A DNA stretch of 64,000 nucleotides from Streptomyces venezuelae (GCF_008642375.1 NZ_CP029194.1:3286001-3350000), one strand, 5' to 3'; positions 33,611 to 42,357 are shown, counted from the stretch's first letter. Program-made: numbers and translations. The notes: a model not told the origin generated them from the letters alone.

Positions 33611-35139
33611 GCAAGGGGATCTTCACGCGGCTGCGGCTCTCCAGCCTGCGGCTGCGGCTCGTCGTCGTCTTCGCCCTGGTCGCGCTCACCGCGGCCGTCG
33701 CCGCCTCCGGCATCGCGTACTGGCTCAACCGCGAGGCGGTGCTGACCCGTACCCAGGACGGGGCGCTCAACGACTTCCGGCAGGAGATGCAGAACCGGGC
33801 GGCGACGCTGCCGCTGCGGCCCACCGAGGACGATCTGCGGCGGACCGCCGAGCAGATGGCGAGCGGCAGCGCCGCGAACTACCAGGTGCTGCTGCTCGGC
33901 GAGCGGGCCGTGGGCAAGCCGATCGTCGGCGCCTCGGACCCGGACGACTTCACGCTGGCCGACGTGCCGCGCTCGCTGCGGGACGCCGTGGACACCGAGC
34001 GGCCGGTGACGGAGGCCAACCCGTATCCGTACCACCTGTTCTGGCAGCGGACGGAGCGGGGCGGGACGCCGTACCTGGTCGGCGGAACGCGGATCGACGG
34101 CGGCGGGCCCGCCGGGTACATGTTCAAGTCGCTGGCCGCGGAGAAGGCCGATCTGAACTCGCTCGGCTGGTCGTTGGGGATCGCGACCGCGCTCGCGGTG
34201 GCCGGCTCCGTGCTGCTCGCGCAGGTCGCGGCGACGACCGTCCTGCGGCCGGTGCACCGGCTCGGCGAGGCGGCCAAGCAGCTCGGCGAGGGGAAGCTCG
34301 ACACCCGGCTGCGGGTCACCGGCGCGGACGAACTGGCCGATCTGACGCGGACGTTCAACAGCGCGGCCGAGTCGCTGCAGAAGAAGGTCGCGGACATGAG
34401 CGCGCGGGAGGAGTCCAGCAGGCGCTTCGTGGCCGACATGTCGCACGAGCTGCGGACCCCGCTGACCGCGCTGACCGCCGTCACCGAGGTCCTGGAGGAC
34501 GAGCAGGACTCGCTCGACCCGATGATCGCCCCGGCGGTGGCGCTGGTGGTCAGCGAGACCCGGCGCCTGAACGACCTGGTGGAGAACCTGATGGAGGTGA
34601 CCCGCTTCGACGCGGGCACCGCCCGGCTCGTGCTCGACGAGGTGGACATCGCCGACCAGATCACCGCGTGCATCGACGCGCGCGCCTGGCTGGACGCGGT
34701 CGACCTCGACGCCGAGCGCGGGATCGTGGCGCCGCTCGACCCGCGCCGCCTCGACGTGATCCTGGCGAACCTCATCGGGAACGCGCTGAAGCACGGCGGT
34801 TCGCCGGTCCGTGTGTCGGTCCGCACGGACGACGACGAGCTGGTCATCGCGGTGCGCGACCACGGCCCCGGCATCCCCGAGGAAGTGCTGCCGCACGTCT
34901 TCGACCGCTTCTACAAGGCGAGCGCCTCCCGGCCGCGGTCGGAGGGCAGCGGGCTCGGCCTCTCCATCGCCATGGAGAACGCCCTGATCCACGGCGGTTC
35001 GATCACGGCCGCGAACTCGGTCGGCGAGGACGGGACGGTCGACGGCGCGGTGTTCGTGCTGCGGCTGCCGCTGGACGCCTCGGGGATCACCCGCGAGGTG
35101 CAGACCCGCAGCAGCCTGGGCGAGGTGGAGGAAGCGTGA
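33607..35139 (+). CDS. afsQ2: Two-component sensor histidine kinase AfsQ2
   Basis: The 510-residue membrane kinase has transmembrane segments at ~16-40 and ~185-210 around an extracellular sensor loop. Then come a HAMP linker (RPVHRLGEAAKQLGEGKLDTRLRV), the HisKA helix with phospho-acceptor His280 in DMSHELRTPLTALTAV, and the ATPase N, G1 and G2 boxes (ANLIGNALKHGG, DHGPGIPEEVL, GSGLGLSIA). It starts at GTG 33607 inside the afsQ1 stop, indicating translational coupling. It phosphorylates AfsQ1. The stimulus is unknown but linked to nitrogen source in S. coelicolor. Confidence 0.95.
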   Translation: MSKGIFTRLRLSSLRLRLVVVFALVALTAAVAASGIAYWLNREAVLTRTQDGALNDFRQEMQNRAATLPLRPTEDDLRRTAEQMASGSAANYQVLLLGERAVGKPIVGASDPDDFTLADVPRSLRDAVDTERPVTEANPYPYHLFWQRTERGGTPYLVGGTRIDGGGPAGYMFKSLAAEKADLNSLGWSLGIATALAVAGSVLLAQVAATTVLRPVHRLGEAAKQLGEGKLDTRLRVTGADELADLTRTFNSAAESLQKKVADMSAREESSRRFVADMSHELRTPLTALTAVTEVLEDEQDSLDPMIAPAVALVVSETRRLNDLVENLMEVTRFDAGTARLVLDEVDIADQITACIDARAWLDAVDLDAERGIVAPLDPRRLDVILANLIGNALKHGGSPVRVSVRTDDDELVIAVRDHGPGIPEEVLPHVFDRFYKASASRPRSEGSGLGLSIAMENALIHGGSITAANSVGEDGTVDGAVFVLRLPLDASGITREVQTRSSLGEVEEA

Positions 35140-35801
35140 GACGCCGGAGCTTCGGCCCCAAGGCCGGTACGGGCGTCCTGGCGGCCGCCGCGCTCATCGC
35201 GCTCGTCACCGGCTGCGGCATCAGGACGACGTCCGTGCCGGTCGACGCGGGGGCGGCCCCGTCCCGGGTCCCGTGCAGTGTGACCGGCGAGAGCGCCTCG
35301 GCGTCGGCCCCGCAGGGCGTGCCCGTCCGGGTGTTCCTGGTGTGCGGCTCGCAGCTGGAGGCCGTGGACCGCAGGACGCCTCTGCCGGAGGAGAAGGCGG
35401 ACGGTGATCCGGTGGTGACGGCCGAGAGGCTGCTCGCGCAGCTCCTCGCCGAGCCTTCCGACGACGAGCGTCAGGCCGGGTTCACGACCGCGGTGCACGG
35501 TCCGCTCGTGGTCGACGGCGGGCACCGGGGCGACCCGGCGGGCACGCTGCGGCTGAGCCGCCAGCCCGAGGACCTGCCACCGGTCGCGCTCTCGCAGATC
35601 GTCTGCACGTTCGCGGGGAGTTCGGCGGGCGCGGGCGACCGCACGGTCCTCCTCGGCGGCCCCGGCCCGTACGCGCCGAAGCGCTACCAGTGCACGACGG
35701 AGCTGCGCGAGCGCCCGGAGTCCACCCCGTCGACGGCCGCCCCTTCGGCCGCCGCGACCGGTGGGGCGACCCCGGAGACGACACCCACGCCCACGGGCTG
35801 A
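35136..35801 (+). CDS. Lipoprotein of the AfsQ locus
   Basis: The 221-residue product starts at GTG 35136, overlapping the afsQ2 stop by 4 bp, so it is translationally coupled to the sensor kinase. Its N-terminus (RRRSFGPKAGTGVLAAAALIALVTGC) is a lipoprotein signal with lipobox VTGC. The mature part has three further cysteines (PCSVT, LVCGS, IVCTF) and a Thr/Pro/Ala tail. It corresponds to S. coelicolor SCO4905. It probably sits on the outer face near the AfsQ2 sensor loop; whether it is a ligand-binding accessory is an inference. Confidence 0.85.
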   Translation: MRRRSFGPKAGTGVLAAAALIALVTGCGIRTTSVPVDAGAAPSRVPCSVTGESASASAPQGVPVRVFLVCGSQLEAVDRRTPLPEEKADGDPVVTAERLLAQLLAEPSDDERQAGFTTAVHGPLVVDGGHRGDPAGTLRLSRQPEDLPPVALSQIVCTFAGSSAGAGDRTVLLGGPGPYAPKRYQCTTELRERPESTPSTAAPSAAATGGATPETTPTPTG

Positions 35802-35839
35802 GCCCGGCGGAACGGCTCGCGGGCGCCGAATCGGGCCTG

Positions 35840-35863
35840 ATCCGGACCGAATCAGGTCCGGAT
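35840..35863 (+). terminator. Hairpin after the afsQ operon
   Basis: ATCCGGACC-GAATCA-GGTCCGGAT is a perfect 9-bp stem, 38 bases after the lipoprotein stop. Confidence 0.7.
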
Positions 35864-35888
35864 CCGGACCGGCGGAACCGATTCCGCC

Positions 35889-36491
35889 GTGGTGGGCGTC
35901 TTGGGGGGCGTGCAGCGTCAAGGTTCGGGCGGCAATGCCGCCATGGTCGTCCGCGTGGCGGGGTTCGTCCTCCTCCTCGCGCATCTGCTGCTCGTCGCCT
36001 GGGTCAGCCTGCGGCCACGGGACGTGGCCTGGGTGACCGCGCCGAACACGATCCCGCTGGCCGGGCTGCGGGCCGATCTGGCCCTCGGCGGCGCCGAGGC
36101 GGCCCGGCTGATCGGCGAGGGACTGCTGCTCCTGGCCCCGCTCGGGGTGCTGCTCCCGATGGCCGACGGCCGGCTCGACGTCTCCCGCTGGGCCTCGCTC
36201 GCCCGGACGACCGCCGCCGGCGCCCTGGTGTCGCTGGCCGTGGAGCTGCTGCAGACCGCCGTACCGGGGCAGGTCGTGGACGTCGACTCCGTACTCCTGA
36301 ACACCGCCGGGGTGGCGCTCGCCCATGTCCTGTTCGTGCCCGTCGGGCGGTCCCGGCTGCGCCGCAGGTGGGAGGCCGGGCGGGCGGAGTCATCCGTGGG
36401 TACGGGGTCGGATGAGGGTTCTCCCCTGCTGCGGAACGAGACGGCTCAGGGTTCGACCCCGAGGATTCCCAGGGTCCCGATCGCCCGGTAG
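35889..36491 (+). CDS. VanZ-like membrane protein
   Basis: This ~200-residue protein has four hydrophobic segments with VanZ-family landmarks: LLAHLLLVAWVSLRPRD, the NTIPLAGLRADL loop, GEGLLLLAPLGVLLPM, SLAVELLQTAVPGQVVDVDSVLLNTAGVALAHVLF. The E-L-L-Q and D-V-D-S-V-L-L-N-T residues are the conserved core. VanZ proteins give low-level teicoplanin resistance or have general wall roles. Start GTG 35889 is uncertain; GTG 35910 or ATG 35943 are alternatives, none with a good binding site. It has no vancomycin genes next to it. Confidence 0.82.
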   Translation: MVGVLGGVQRQGSGGNAAMVVRVAGFVLLLAHLLLVAWVSLRPRDVAWVTAPNTIPLAGLRADLALGGAEAARLIGEGLLLLAPLGVLLPMADGRLDVSRWASLARTTAAGALVSLAVELLQTAVPGQVVDVDSVLLNTAGVALAHVLFVPVGRSRLRRRWEAGRAESSVGTGSDEGSPLLRNETAQGSTPRIPRVPIAR

Positions 36492-36583
36492 ACCGACGCC
36501 CCGGACCCCCTCCCCGGAGCAGTATGGAGTCATCGGGAGCCCGACGGAGCGGCTCCCGGAAGACGACTCCGAAGGAGCCCACC

Positions 36584-36787
36584 ATGGCCGCTCTCGCCCG
36601 CCCTCGCAACGGACGGATGATCGGTGGAGTGTGCGCGGCGCTGGCCCGGCGCTTCGGCACCTCCGCGACGACGATGCGCGTGATCTTCCTGGTCTCGTGC
36701 CTGCTGCCCGGCCCGCAGTTCCTGCTCTACCTGGCGCTGTGGATCTTCCTGCCGGCGGAGAAGAGCGCGAGCACGACGGCCTGGTAG
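36584..36787 (+). CDS. PspC-domain small membrane protein
   Basis: The 67-residue protein starts at ATG 36584 after GAAGGAG. It has the PspC signature: LARPRNGRMIGGVCAALARRFGTSATTMRVIFLVSCLLPGPQFLLYLALWIFLP, one amphipathic helix followed by one membrane span. PspC-type proteins take part in phage-shock and envelope-stress responses, but short stand-alone ones in streptomycetes are poorly understood. A strong hairpin follows. Confidence 0.9.
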   Translation: MAALARPRNGRMIGGVCAALARRFGTSATTMRVIFLVSCLLPGPQFLLYLALWIFLPAEKSASTTAW

Positions 36788-36797
36788 TCGGCACACA

Positions 36798-36846
36798 CGC
36801 CGAAGGGGCGCGTACCCGGGAGAACCGGGTGCGCGCCCCTTCGGCG
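36798..36846. terminator. Terminator between pspC-like and secreted-protein genes
   Basis: CGCCGAAGGGGCGCGTACCCGG and CCGGGTGCGCGCCCCTTCGGCG pair around GAGAA, with one mismatch. It serves convergent genes. Confidence 0.9.
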
Positions 36847-36860
36847 TGTACGGGCCGGGG

Positions 36861-37226
36861 TCAGCCGAGCGGCAGGCCGCCGAGCGGCAGGCCGCCGAGG
36901 AGTCCGCCCAGCGGGGTGGCGCCGAGGCCGCCGGCCGCGGCGTCGAGCGGCAGGTTCTGGGTGGCCTGGCCGGCGGCGGCCGGGAGGGTCTTCACACCCT
37001 GGTCGAGGCCCTGACCGAGGGCGCCCTGACCGGCGGCGAGGGACTCTCCGGCGCCGTCGGGGAGCGTGGTGAGGCCGTCGCCCAGCGGGACGGCCTTGCT
37101 CACCGTGCCCAGCGCGTCGGCGTCGAGCGGCAGGGACGACGCTGCGGAGGCCGTACCGGCGGCGGTGACGGCGAAAGCGGCGCCGAGGGCGGCGACACCG
37201 AGCTTCTTGGCGGCAGACTGCTTCAT
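36861..37226 (-). CDS. Small secreted protein with Gly-Leu repeat tail
   Basis: This 121-residue protein starts at ATG 37226 (KQSAAKKLGVAALGAAFAVTAAGTASA|ASS), with a clear signal peptide. The mature part is SSLPLDADALGTVSKAVPLGDGLTTLPDGAGESLAAGQGALGQG, ending in LGG-x-x-LGG-L-P-LGG repeats. There are no cysteines or catalytic motifs. It resembles the protein at 30759-31157. Function is unknown. ATG 37226 is preferred because the upstream frame lacks a signal peptide. Confidence 0.75.
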   Translation of the reverse strand: MKQSAAKKLGVAALGAAFAVTAAGTASAASSLPLDADALGTVSKAVPLGDGLTTLPDGAGESLAAGQGALGQGLDQGVKTLPAAAGQATQNLPLDAAAGGLGATPLGGLLGGLPLGGLPLG

Positions 37227-37398
37227 CTGAAAATCTTCCTTGGGGAATCCGGGGGCTTCGGGGAAAGCCGGGAGGGGAAATCCTGGGAATGCAGAGCGGC
37301 TCTGCAACCTAACCACCGGAGATCGCCATCGCAAACACCGGAAAGCGGCCGGGTGTCGTGGACGCCCGGCCGCTCCTCGCCCTTCCACAGGGCCGCAG

Positions 37399-38553
37399 TC
37401 AGTCCGCCGTACGGGAAGATTCGCTGGTCGTGGCAGTCTGCTGGAACAGCCATTCGGACCGGAGTTCGGCGTATCCGGGCTTGATGACCTCATTGATCAT
37501 GGCGAGCCGTTCATCGAAAGGGATGAACGCTGATTTCATCGCATTGACAGTGAACCACTGCATGTCGTCGAGCGTGTAATCGAAAGCCTCGGTCAGCAGC
37601 TCGAATTCCCGGCTCATGCTCGTCCCGCTCATCAGCCGGTTGTCGGTGTTGACCGTGGCCCGGAAGTGCAGCTTGCGGAGCAGACCGATCGGGTGCTCGG
37701 CGAAGGAGGCGGCGGCGCCGGTCTGGAGGTTGGAGGAGGGGCACATCTCCAGCGGGATCCGCTTGTCGCGGACGTAGGCGGCGAGCCGGCCGAGGGTCAC
37801 CGAGCCGTCCTCGGCGACCTCGATGTCGTCGATGATCCGGACGCCGTGCCCGAGCCGGTCGGCGCCGCACCACTGGAGCGCCTGCCAGATGGACGGCAGC
37901 CCGAAGGCCTCGCCCGCGTGGATCGTGAAGTGGTTGTTCTCCCGCTTGAGGTACTCGAAGGCGTCGAGGTGGCGGGTGGGCGGGAAGCCCGCCTCGGCAC
38001 CCGCGATGTCGAAGCCGACGACGCCGGAGTCGCGGTAGCGGTTGGCGAGTTCGGCGATCTCCAGGGCGCGGGCCGCGTGCCGCATGGCGGTGAGCAGGGC
38101 GCCGACCCGGATGCGGTGGCCGTTGGCCCTGGCCTGCCGCTCGCCCTCCCGGAAGCCCTCGTTGACGGCCTCCACGACCTCTTCGAGGCTGAGACCGGCC
38201 TCCAGGTGCTGCTCCGGCGCGTAGCGCACCTCCGCGTACACGACCCCGTCCTCGGCGAGGTCGACCGCGCACTCGGCGGCGACGCGGAACAGGGCGTCAC
38301 GGGTCTGCATGACGGCGCAGGTGTGCGCGAAGGTCTCCAGGTACCGCTCCAGGGAGCCGGAGTCGGCGGCCTCGCGGAACCAGATGCCGAGCTTGTCGGG
38401 CTCGGTCTCGGGAAGCTGGTCGTAGCCCTGCTCACGGGCGAGTTCGACGATCGTGCCGGGGCGCAGCCCGCCGTCGAGGTGGTCGTGGAGCAGCACCTTC
38501 GGGGCACGGCGGATCTGGTCCGCGGTGGGGACGCTGGGGGTCTGGCTCGTCAT
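37399..38553 (-). CDS. add: Adenosine deaminase
   Basis: The 384-residue zinc enzyme converts (deoxy)adenosine to (deoxy)inosine. Metal and catalytic motifs: [17 protein letters not shown] (HxH zinc ligands), [18 protein letters not shown] (His and Glu), RLGHGVRI (catalytic His) and [14 protein letters not shown] with the zinc-binding Asp. The product inosine is a PNP substrate. A perfect CTACGCGCGTAG lies 16 bp upstream of the start, and TAGAGT ends 6 bases before the ATG, so the mRNA is probably leaderless. Confidence 0.95.
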   Translation of the reverse strand: MTSQTPSVPTADQIRRAPKVLLHDHLDGGLRPGTIVELAREQGYDQLPETEPDKLGIWFREAADSGSLERYLETFAHTCAVMQTRDALFRVAAECAVDLAEDGVVYAEVRYAPEQHLEAGLSLEEVVEAVNEGFREGERQARANGHRIRVGALLTAMRHAARALEIAELANRYRDSGVVGFDIAGAEAGFPPTRHLDAFEYLKRENNHFTIHAGEAFGLPSIWQALQWCGADRLGHGVRIIDDIEVAEDGSVTLGRLAAYVRDKRIPLEMCPSSNLQTGAAASFAEHPIGLLRKLHFRATVNTDNRLMSGTSMSREFELLTEAFDYTLDDMQWFTVNAMKSAFIPFDERLAMINEVIKPGYAELRSEWLFQQTATTSESSRTAD

Positions 38554-38559
38554 TGCCGC

Positions 38560-38581
38560 ACTCTAGCCCCTACGCGCGTAG
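38560..38581 (-). promoter_or_regulatory. add promoter -10 box and nucleoside-regulon palindrome
   Basis: CTACGCGCGTAG (38570-38581) is perfect and lies just upstream of a -10-like TAGAGT (38560-38565, minus strand), which ends 6 bases before the add ATG. No convincing -35 box is seen. Confidence 0.75.
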
Positions 38582-38651
38582 AGCGCGCGGTTTCCGCGCC
38601 CCTTTCGCGGCGGTGGAACACCGTTCGGGTCCACGCGCGGATCGCCTCGAA

Positions 38652-38680
38652 CCCCGTCAACGGCGCAAGGGTTAACGGGG
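38652..38680. promoter_or_regulatory. Inverted repeat in the add / secreted-protein intergenic region
   Basis: CCCCGTCAAC and GTTAACGGGG form a 10-bp inverted pair (one mismatch) with a 9-bp spacer. The right arm shares GTTAACGGG with the operator candidate at 5474-5495, but the spacing differs. It lies 99 bp upstream of add and 149 bp upstream of the gene at 38829. Confidence 0.35.
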
Positions 38681-38828
38681 ACCGGCGTTCGGACCTCCGC
38701 GCATACGACTTATTGGGCCGTTGAGACGACACCGCCTTCTCCATGAGCTCCGGACGCTGTCGGCCCGGGGTTACTTGGGGCCCTCACGGCGGGAGCCGAA
38801 TCCCGCCGACACCAAGGAAGGACGTGGC

Positions 38829-39494
38829 ATGCGATACATCCGCGGACTGCTCGTCGCAGTCTCGGCAGGCGCCCTGACGCTCGGCATGGTCGGCGCTTCG
38901 CAGGCCCTCGGCGGCGGCGTTCCGACAGTGGCCTCCGTACGAGGTGGAGAGGACCAGGACAAGGGCGGCGACCACGTCGTCGTCGACAAGTCGAAGCACA
39001 ACCTCAGCCACAGCTGCCAGGGAACCTTCGGCTACTGCACGCAGAAGGTGAACTTCGCTCCGAAGATCCTGGGCGACGTCTCACTCACCGGCACGTCCGG
39101 GCTCATCGGCCTGATCGGCACGAGCGGCACGAGCGGGACCTCCGGCACGAGCGGCACGAGCGGGACCTCCGGCACGAGCGGCACGAGCACCCCGCCCCGG
39201 CCCGCCGAGTGGTGCTCGCCCGGCTACTGGCGACAGGACCAGCACCTGGACTCGTGGACGGCCACGGGCTACAGCCCGACCGACAACTTCGAGGCCGCGG
39301 TCGGCCGGCCGGCCACCCGGTCCAACCTGGGAGAGAGCCAGGGCGCCCCGGAGGACCCGACCCTGTTCGAGGTCGTCGACAACCCCCAGTGGTACGGCGG
39401 CGACGACACCAACGCGGTCGCCGACGTGCTGAGCGACGCCCACCCGGACATCAACTACACGGGCGTGCGCGTCAACAACTGCCCCCTGAACTGA
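38829..39494 (+). CDS. Secreted TSG-repeat protein with CSPGYW-type domain
   Basis: This 221-residue protein starts at ATG 38829 (RYIRGLLVAVSAGALTLGMVGASQA|LGG), with a signal peptide. It then shows a Cys pair (SCQGTFGYC), a Thr-Ser-Gly repeat (~95-120, encoded by a 27-bp DNA repeat at 39117-39189), and a C-terminal domain opening WCSPGYWRQDQHLDSW and closing INYTGVRVNNCPLN. The CSPGYW motif marks a family of secreted proteins of unknown role. It heads an operon with DUF5819 and HTTM proteins, so it may be a substrate of that membrane enzyme; this is an inference. Confidence 0.78.
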   Translation: MRYIRGLLVAVSAGALTLGMVGASQALGGGVPTVASVRGGEDQDKGGDHVVVDKSKHNLSHSCQGTFGYCTQKVNFAPKILGDVSLTGTSGLIGLIGTSGTSGTSGTSGTSGTSGTSGTSTPPRPAEWCSPGYWRQDQHLDSWTATGYSPTDNFEAAVGRPATRSNLGESQGAPEDPTLFEVVDNPQWYGGDDTNAVADVLSDAHPDINYTGVRVNNCPLN

Positions 39495-39551
39495 TCGAAG
39501 CGGCGGCGGCCCGGCCCGCCGGCCGGGCCGCCGCCGCCCCGAAGGAACGTG

Positions 39552-40295
39552 ATGGAATCCTCCAGGGAACGCACCGCCGTACGCTCGATCAGCGCGGTCC
39601 CGCCGCAGGCTCCGCCCCCTCCGGGCCCGGACGACGGCGACGCTCCGGCACCCCCCACGCCTGACGAGGCCCGCCGCTGGTCCCGTGCCTCGGTCGCCGC
39701 GCTCTCCGCCACCGCCGTGCTGCTGGCCTGCGCCCTGGTGACGCACCTGGGCATGCTCTTCCTGAGCGTCGCCCCGCGCAACGCCCTGAGCGTGGAGCAC
39801 CGCGACACCGTCGACGCCTACGTCCAGCCGGAGTTCGGTCAGGACTGGAAGCTGTTCGCGCCGAACCCGCTGCAGCGCAACGAAGCCGTCGGGGCCCGGG
39901 TGAACACCATCGCCGCGGACGGCCGTCCGCACGCGAGCGAGTGGATCAACCTCACGGACCGGGACATCGAGACGATCCGCGGCAACCCGGCCCCCAGCCA
40001 TGCCGACCAGAACATGCTGCGCCGCGCCTGGGACACGTACATCGACACGCACGGCGTGACGGACGACCGCCCCAAGGGCGTGCGCGGGACGATGGCCCGC
40101 GACTACCTCAAGCGGGTGGTGCTCCAACGCCTCGGTCGCACCCTGAACGGCGAACACATCGTGTCGCTCCAGGTCGGCGGCCGGTTCACGATGGTGGACC
40201 CGCCGGCCTGGAGCTCCGAGGAGCCGTCCGACACCACCGACTACCGGCTGCTGCCCTGGTGGAAGGTGACCGATCAGGACTACAGGAGCCTGTGA
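39552..40295 (+). CDS. DUF5819 family membrane-anchored protein
   Basis: The 247-residue protein has a Pro-rich cytoplasmic N-terminus (~1-45), one membrane helix (~47-70: ASVAALSATAVLLACALVTHLGMLFL) and an extracytoplasmic domain (YVQPEFGQDWKLFAPNPLQRNEAVGARV, EWINLTDRDIETIRGNPAPSH). The WxLFAPNP stretch is the hallmark of DUF5819. It starts 57 bp after the secreted protein and ends 1 bp before the HTTM gene. DUF5819 and HTTM genes are commonly paired, which suggests a complex. ATG 39552 is preferred after GAAGGA. Confidence 0.85.
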   Translation: MESSRERTAVRSISAVPPQAPPPPGPDDGDAPAPPTPDEARRWSRASVAALSATAVLLACALVTHLGMLFLSVAPRNALSVEHRDTVDAYVQPEFGQDWKLFAPNPLQRNEAVGARVNTIAADGRPHASEWINLTDRDIETIRGNPAPSHADQNMLRRAWDTYIDTHGVTDDRPKGVRGTMARDYLKRVVLQRLGRTLNGEHIVSLQVGGRFTMVDPPAWSSEEPSDTTDYRLLPWWKVTDQDYRSL

Positions 40296-40296
40296 C

Positions 40297-41472
40297 ATGA
40301 CCACCCCCACGGCCACGCGGCCCGCCGAGCGCCTCGTCCGGCTCCTCGCCACGATCACCGCCGTCCGGGCCCCCTACCAGGCCGCCTTCTTCCGGATCGG
40401 CCTCTCCGCCGTCGTCCTCTCCTTCCTCCTGCGCGAATGGCCGAACCGCCACGTGCTGTACGGCGAGCGCAGCCCGCTCTCCTTCGACCTGGCCCAGGTC
40501 CTGATCGGCGAGGAGCGCACCTTCACCGCGCTGGCCTGGGGCGACGGCGGCCTCTGGTTCGAGACCGTCTACACCGTCACGATCGCCGCCGCGCTCGCCG
40601 TCCTCCTGGGCTGGCGCACCCGCGGCACGTCGGTCCTGCTCATGGCCGGCGTTCTGTCGGTCATCAACCGCAACAACCTCGTCGGGGACGGCGGCGACAA
40701 CGTCGTCCGGATCATGGTCATCTACCTGGTCCTCACCCGCTGCTCCCGGGTCTGGTCCCTCGACGCCCGCCGCGCGCGCCGCCGGTCGGGCCTGCCGGGC
40801 GCGGCGGACCTGCCGGGCCGTGATCCGGCCGGTCCGGCCCTGTGGGCGGCGGCCCTGGCGGTGCTGATCCCGCTGTCCGCGCACACCACCCCCGGCTGGT
40901 CCCTGGTCTTCTGGACGCTGTGGGCCGTCCAGGGTCTCTGGTACGCGGCGGGCCACTGGTTCCCGCGGCACGAGGCACGGGCCGTGCTCGACGCGGCGGC
41001 CTCGATGCTCCACAACTGCGCGATGCTCGTGATCGCGGCCCAGGTCTGCCTCATCTACGCGACGGCCGGCTGGTACAAGATCCAGGGGAGCCGGTGGCAG
41101 GAGGGCAGCGCCCTCCACTACGTCCTCCACCTCGACTACTTCACCCCGTGGCCCGGGCTCTCCGGGCTCCTCGCGGGCAGCACGCTGATGATCCTGGCGC
41201 TCAGCTACCTCACCGTCATGGTGCAGGTGGCCTTCCCCTTCACCCTCGCCAACCGCAAGGTGAAGAACGTCCTGCTGGCCGTGATGATCGCCGAACACCT
41301 GGGGATCGCCGTCGTCCTCGGCATCCCCTTCCTGTCGCTGGCCATGGTCGTCTGCGACGCGGTCTTCCTCCCCACGGCCTTCCTGGTCGCGCTCGGGGCC
41401 CGCTGCGGCCGGCTGACCGAGCGGCTGCGGGCCCTGACCGCACGGGAGGGCCGGACCGCCGTCCCGGCCTGA
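40297..41472 (+). CDS. HTTM (vitamin K-dependent gamma-carboxylase-like) membrane protein
   Basis: This 391-residue protein has roughly eight to ten transmembrane helices. Family features include VRAPYQAAFFRIGLSAVVLSFLLREWPNRHVLYG, LSVINRNNLVGDGGDNVVRIMVIYLVL, YATAGWYKIQGSRWQEGSALHYVLHLDYFTPWPG. These are characteristic of the HTTM domain, the bacterial relative of vitamin K-dependent gamma-carboxylase. The enzyme may modify secreted proteins, with the upstream DUF5819 and TSG-repeat proteins as partner and possible substrate. No periplasmic C-terminal domain of animal carboxylase is seen. Activity is unproven. Confidence 0.85.
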   Translation: MTTPTATRPAERLVRLLATITAVRAPYQAAFFRIGLSAVVLSFLLREWPNRHVLYGERSPLSFDLAQVLIGEERTFTALAWGDGGLWFETVYTVTIAAALAVLLGWRTRGTSVLLMAGVLSVINRNNLVGDGGDNVVRIMVIYLVLTRCSRVWSLDARRARRRSGLPGAADLPGRDPAGPALWAAALAVLIPLSAHTTPGWSLVFWTLWAVQGLWYAAGHWFPRHEARAVLDAAASMLHNCAMLVIAAQVCLIYATAGWYKIQGSRWQEGSALHYVLHLDYFTPWPGLSGLLAGSTLMILALSYLTVMVQVAFPFTLANRKVKNVLLAVMIAEHLGIAVVLGIPFLSLAMVVCDAVFLPTAFLVALGARCGRLTERLRALTAREGRTAVPA

Positions 41473-41501
41473 TCGGCCGGTCGTCCCCCTAGTCTGGCGG
41501 G

Positions 41502-42269
41502 ATGACCTCGACGACGAGCGACGCCCAACTCCCGCGCGTCCACAGCTTCCTGTCACGCTTCCACCGCCGGCAGGCGGCCCGTACGGTCGACTTCCCCGGC
41601 GGGTTCGCCGGGCTCGACGACGCGTACGCGCACTCCCGGGGGAACAACCACCTGGTCGTCGACGGGGAGACGGAACCCGAGGCGCTGCCCGGCCACGCGG
41701 AGGAGGCCCTCGGGCACCTGCCGTTCCGCCTCGTGTACGTCCTCGACGAGACGGTCGGCACCGCGTGCCGGGAGCCGATGGCACGGGCCGGCTATGACTG
41801 CTCCACCCGGCTGATCATGCGGCACACCGGGCCGGTGCCCGAGGCCGGCGGCGCGCGGGAGGTCGACCTGGACGCGCTGCGCGGGCCGCTCGCCGTCTCC
41901 TGGCGCCGTTTCGCGCCGCAGCTCACGGACGAGCAGGTCCACCACCTGGTGGAGCGTCAGGCGGCACGGAAGCGGGGCGCCGAGGACGTGCGGTTCCTCG
42001 CCTCGCACACCGCCGAGGGCGAGGTCGCCGCCTGGGCCGATCTCTACCTGGAGGCCGGGATCGCGCAGCTGGAGAGCCTGGTCACGGCGGAGGCCCATCT
42101 CGGGAAGGGCCATGCCGGACGCGTCCTGGACACGGCGCTGCGCACCGCCGCCGACGCGGGCTGCGCCCTCCGTTTCCTGACGGCGCACCCCGACGACTGG
42201 CCGCACACGTGGTACGCGCGGCAGGGCTTCACCACGATCGGTTCGGTCCACGTCTTCGAACGCGCCTAG
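41502..42269 (+). CDS. GNAT-family N-acetyltransferase
   Basis: The 255-residue protein has a C-terminal GNAT core (~165-255: AAWADLYLEAGIAQLESLVTAEAHLGKGHAGRVLDTALRTAADAGCALRFLTAHPDDWPHTWYARQGFTTIGSVHVFER), with the acetyl-CoA-binding GKGHAG variant of the RxxGxG/A loop. The N-terminal half is a degenerate GNAT-like domain. It uses acetyl-CoA to acetylate an unknown amine. It is separated from the HTTM gene by 29 bp and may belong to its operon, but no functional link is visible. Confidence 0.85.
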   Translation: MTSTTSDAQLPRVHSFLSRFHRRQAARTVDFPGGFAGLDDAYAHSRGNNHLVVDGETEPEALPGHAEEALGHLPFRLVYVLDETVGTACREPMARAGYDCSTRLIMRHTGPVPEAGGAREVDLDALRGPLAVSWRRFAPQLTDEQVHHLVERQAARKRGAEDVRFLASHTAEGEVAAWADLYLEAGIAQLESLVTAEAHLGKGHAGRVLDTALRTAADAGCALRFLTAHPDDWPHTWYARQGFTTIGSVHVFERA

Positions 42270-42357
42270 CGGTGCCGGGCGTTCGGCACCATGGCGATAC
42301 GTAACAGTGACCGCGTGTACGGGTGGTGTACACCTCGGCTTCTGAGACTGTTCCACC

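Noticed and set aside
35889..36491. A glycopeptide-resistance cassette
   Set aside because: VanZ-like proteins are widespread alone; there are no vanHAX genes here.
36584..36787. A full phage-shock (psp) system around the PspC protein
   Set aside because: No PspA or PspB/PspF homologue is present in the window; only the single small PspC-domain protein is supported.
38652..38680. Treating the CCCCGTCAAC/GTTAACGGGG pair as the same operator as at 5474
   Set aside because: The arms are similar, but spacing (9 versus 4 bp) and one mismatch make a common regulator doubtful; kept only as a low-confidence site.
42325..42334. GGTGTACACC palindrome upstream of the alpha/beta hydrolase gene
   Set aside because: A single 10-bp palindrome with no second copy or promoter relation seen; too weak to call an operator.
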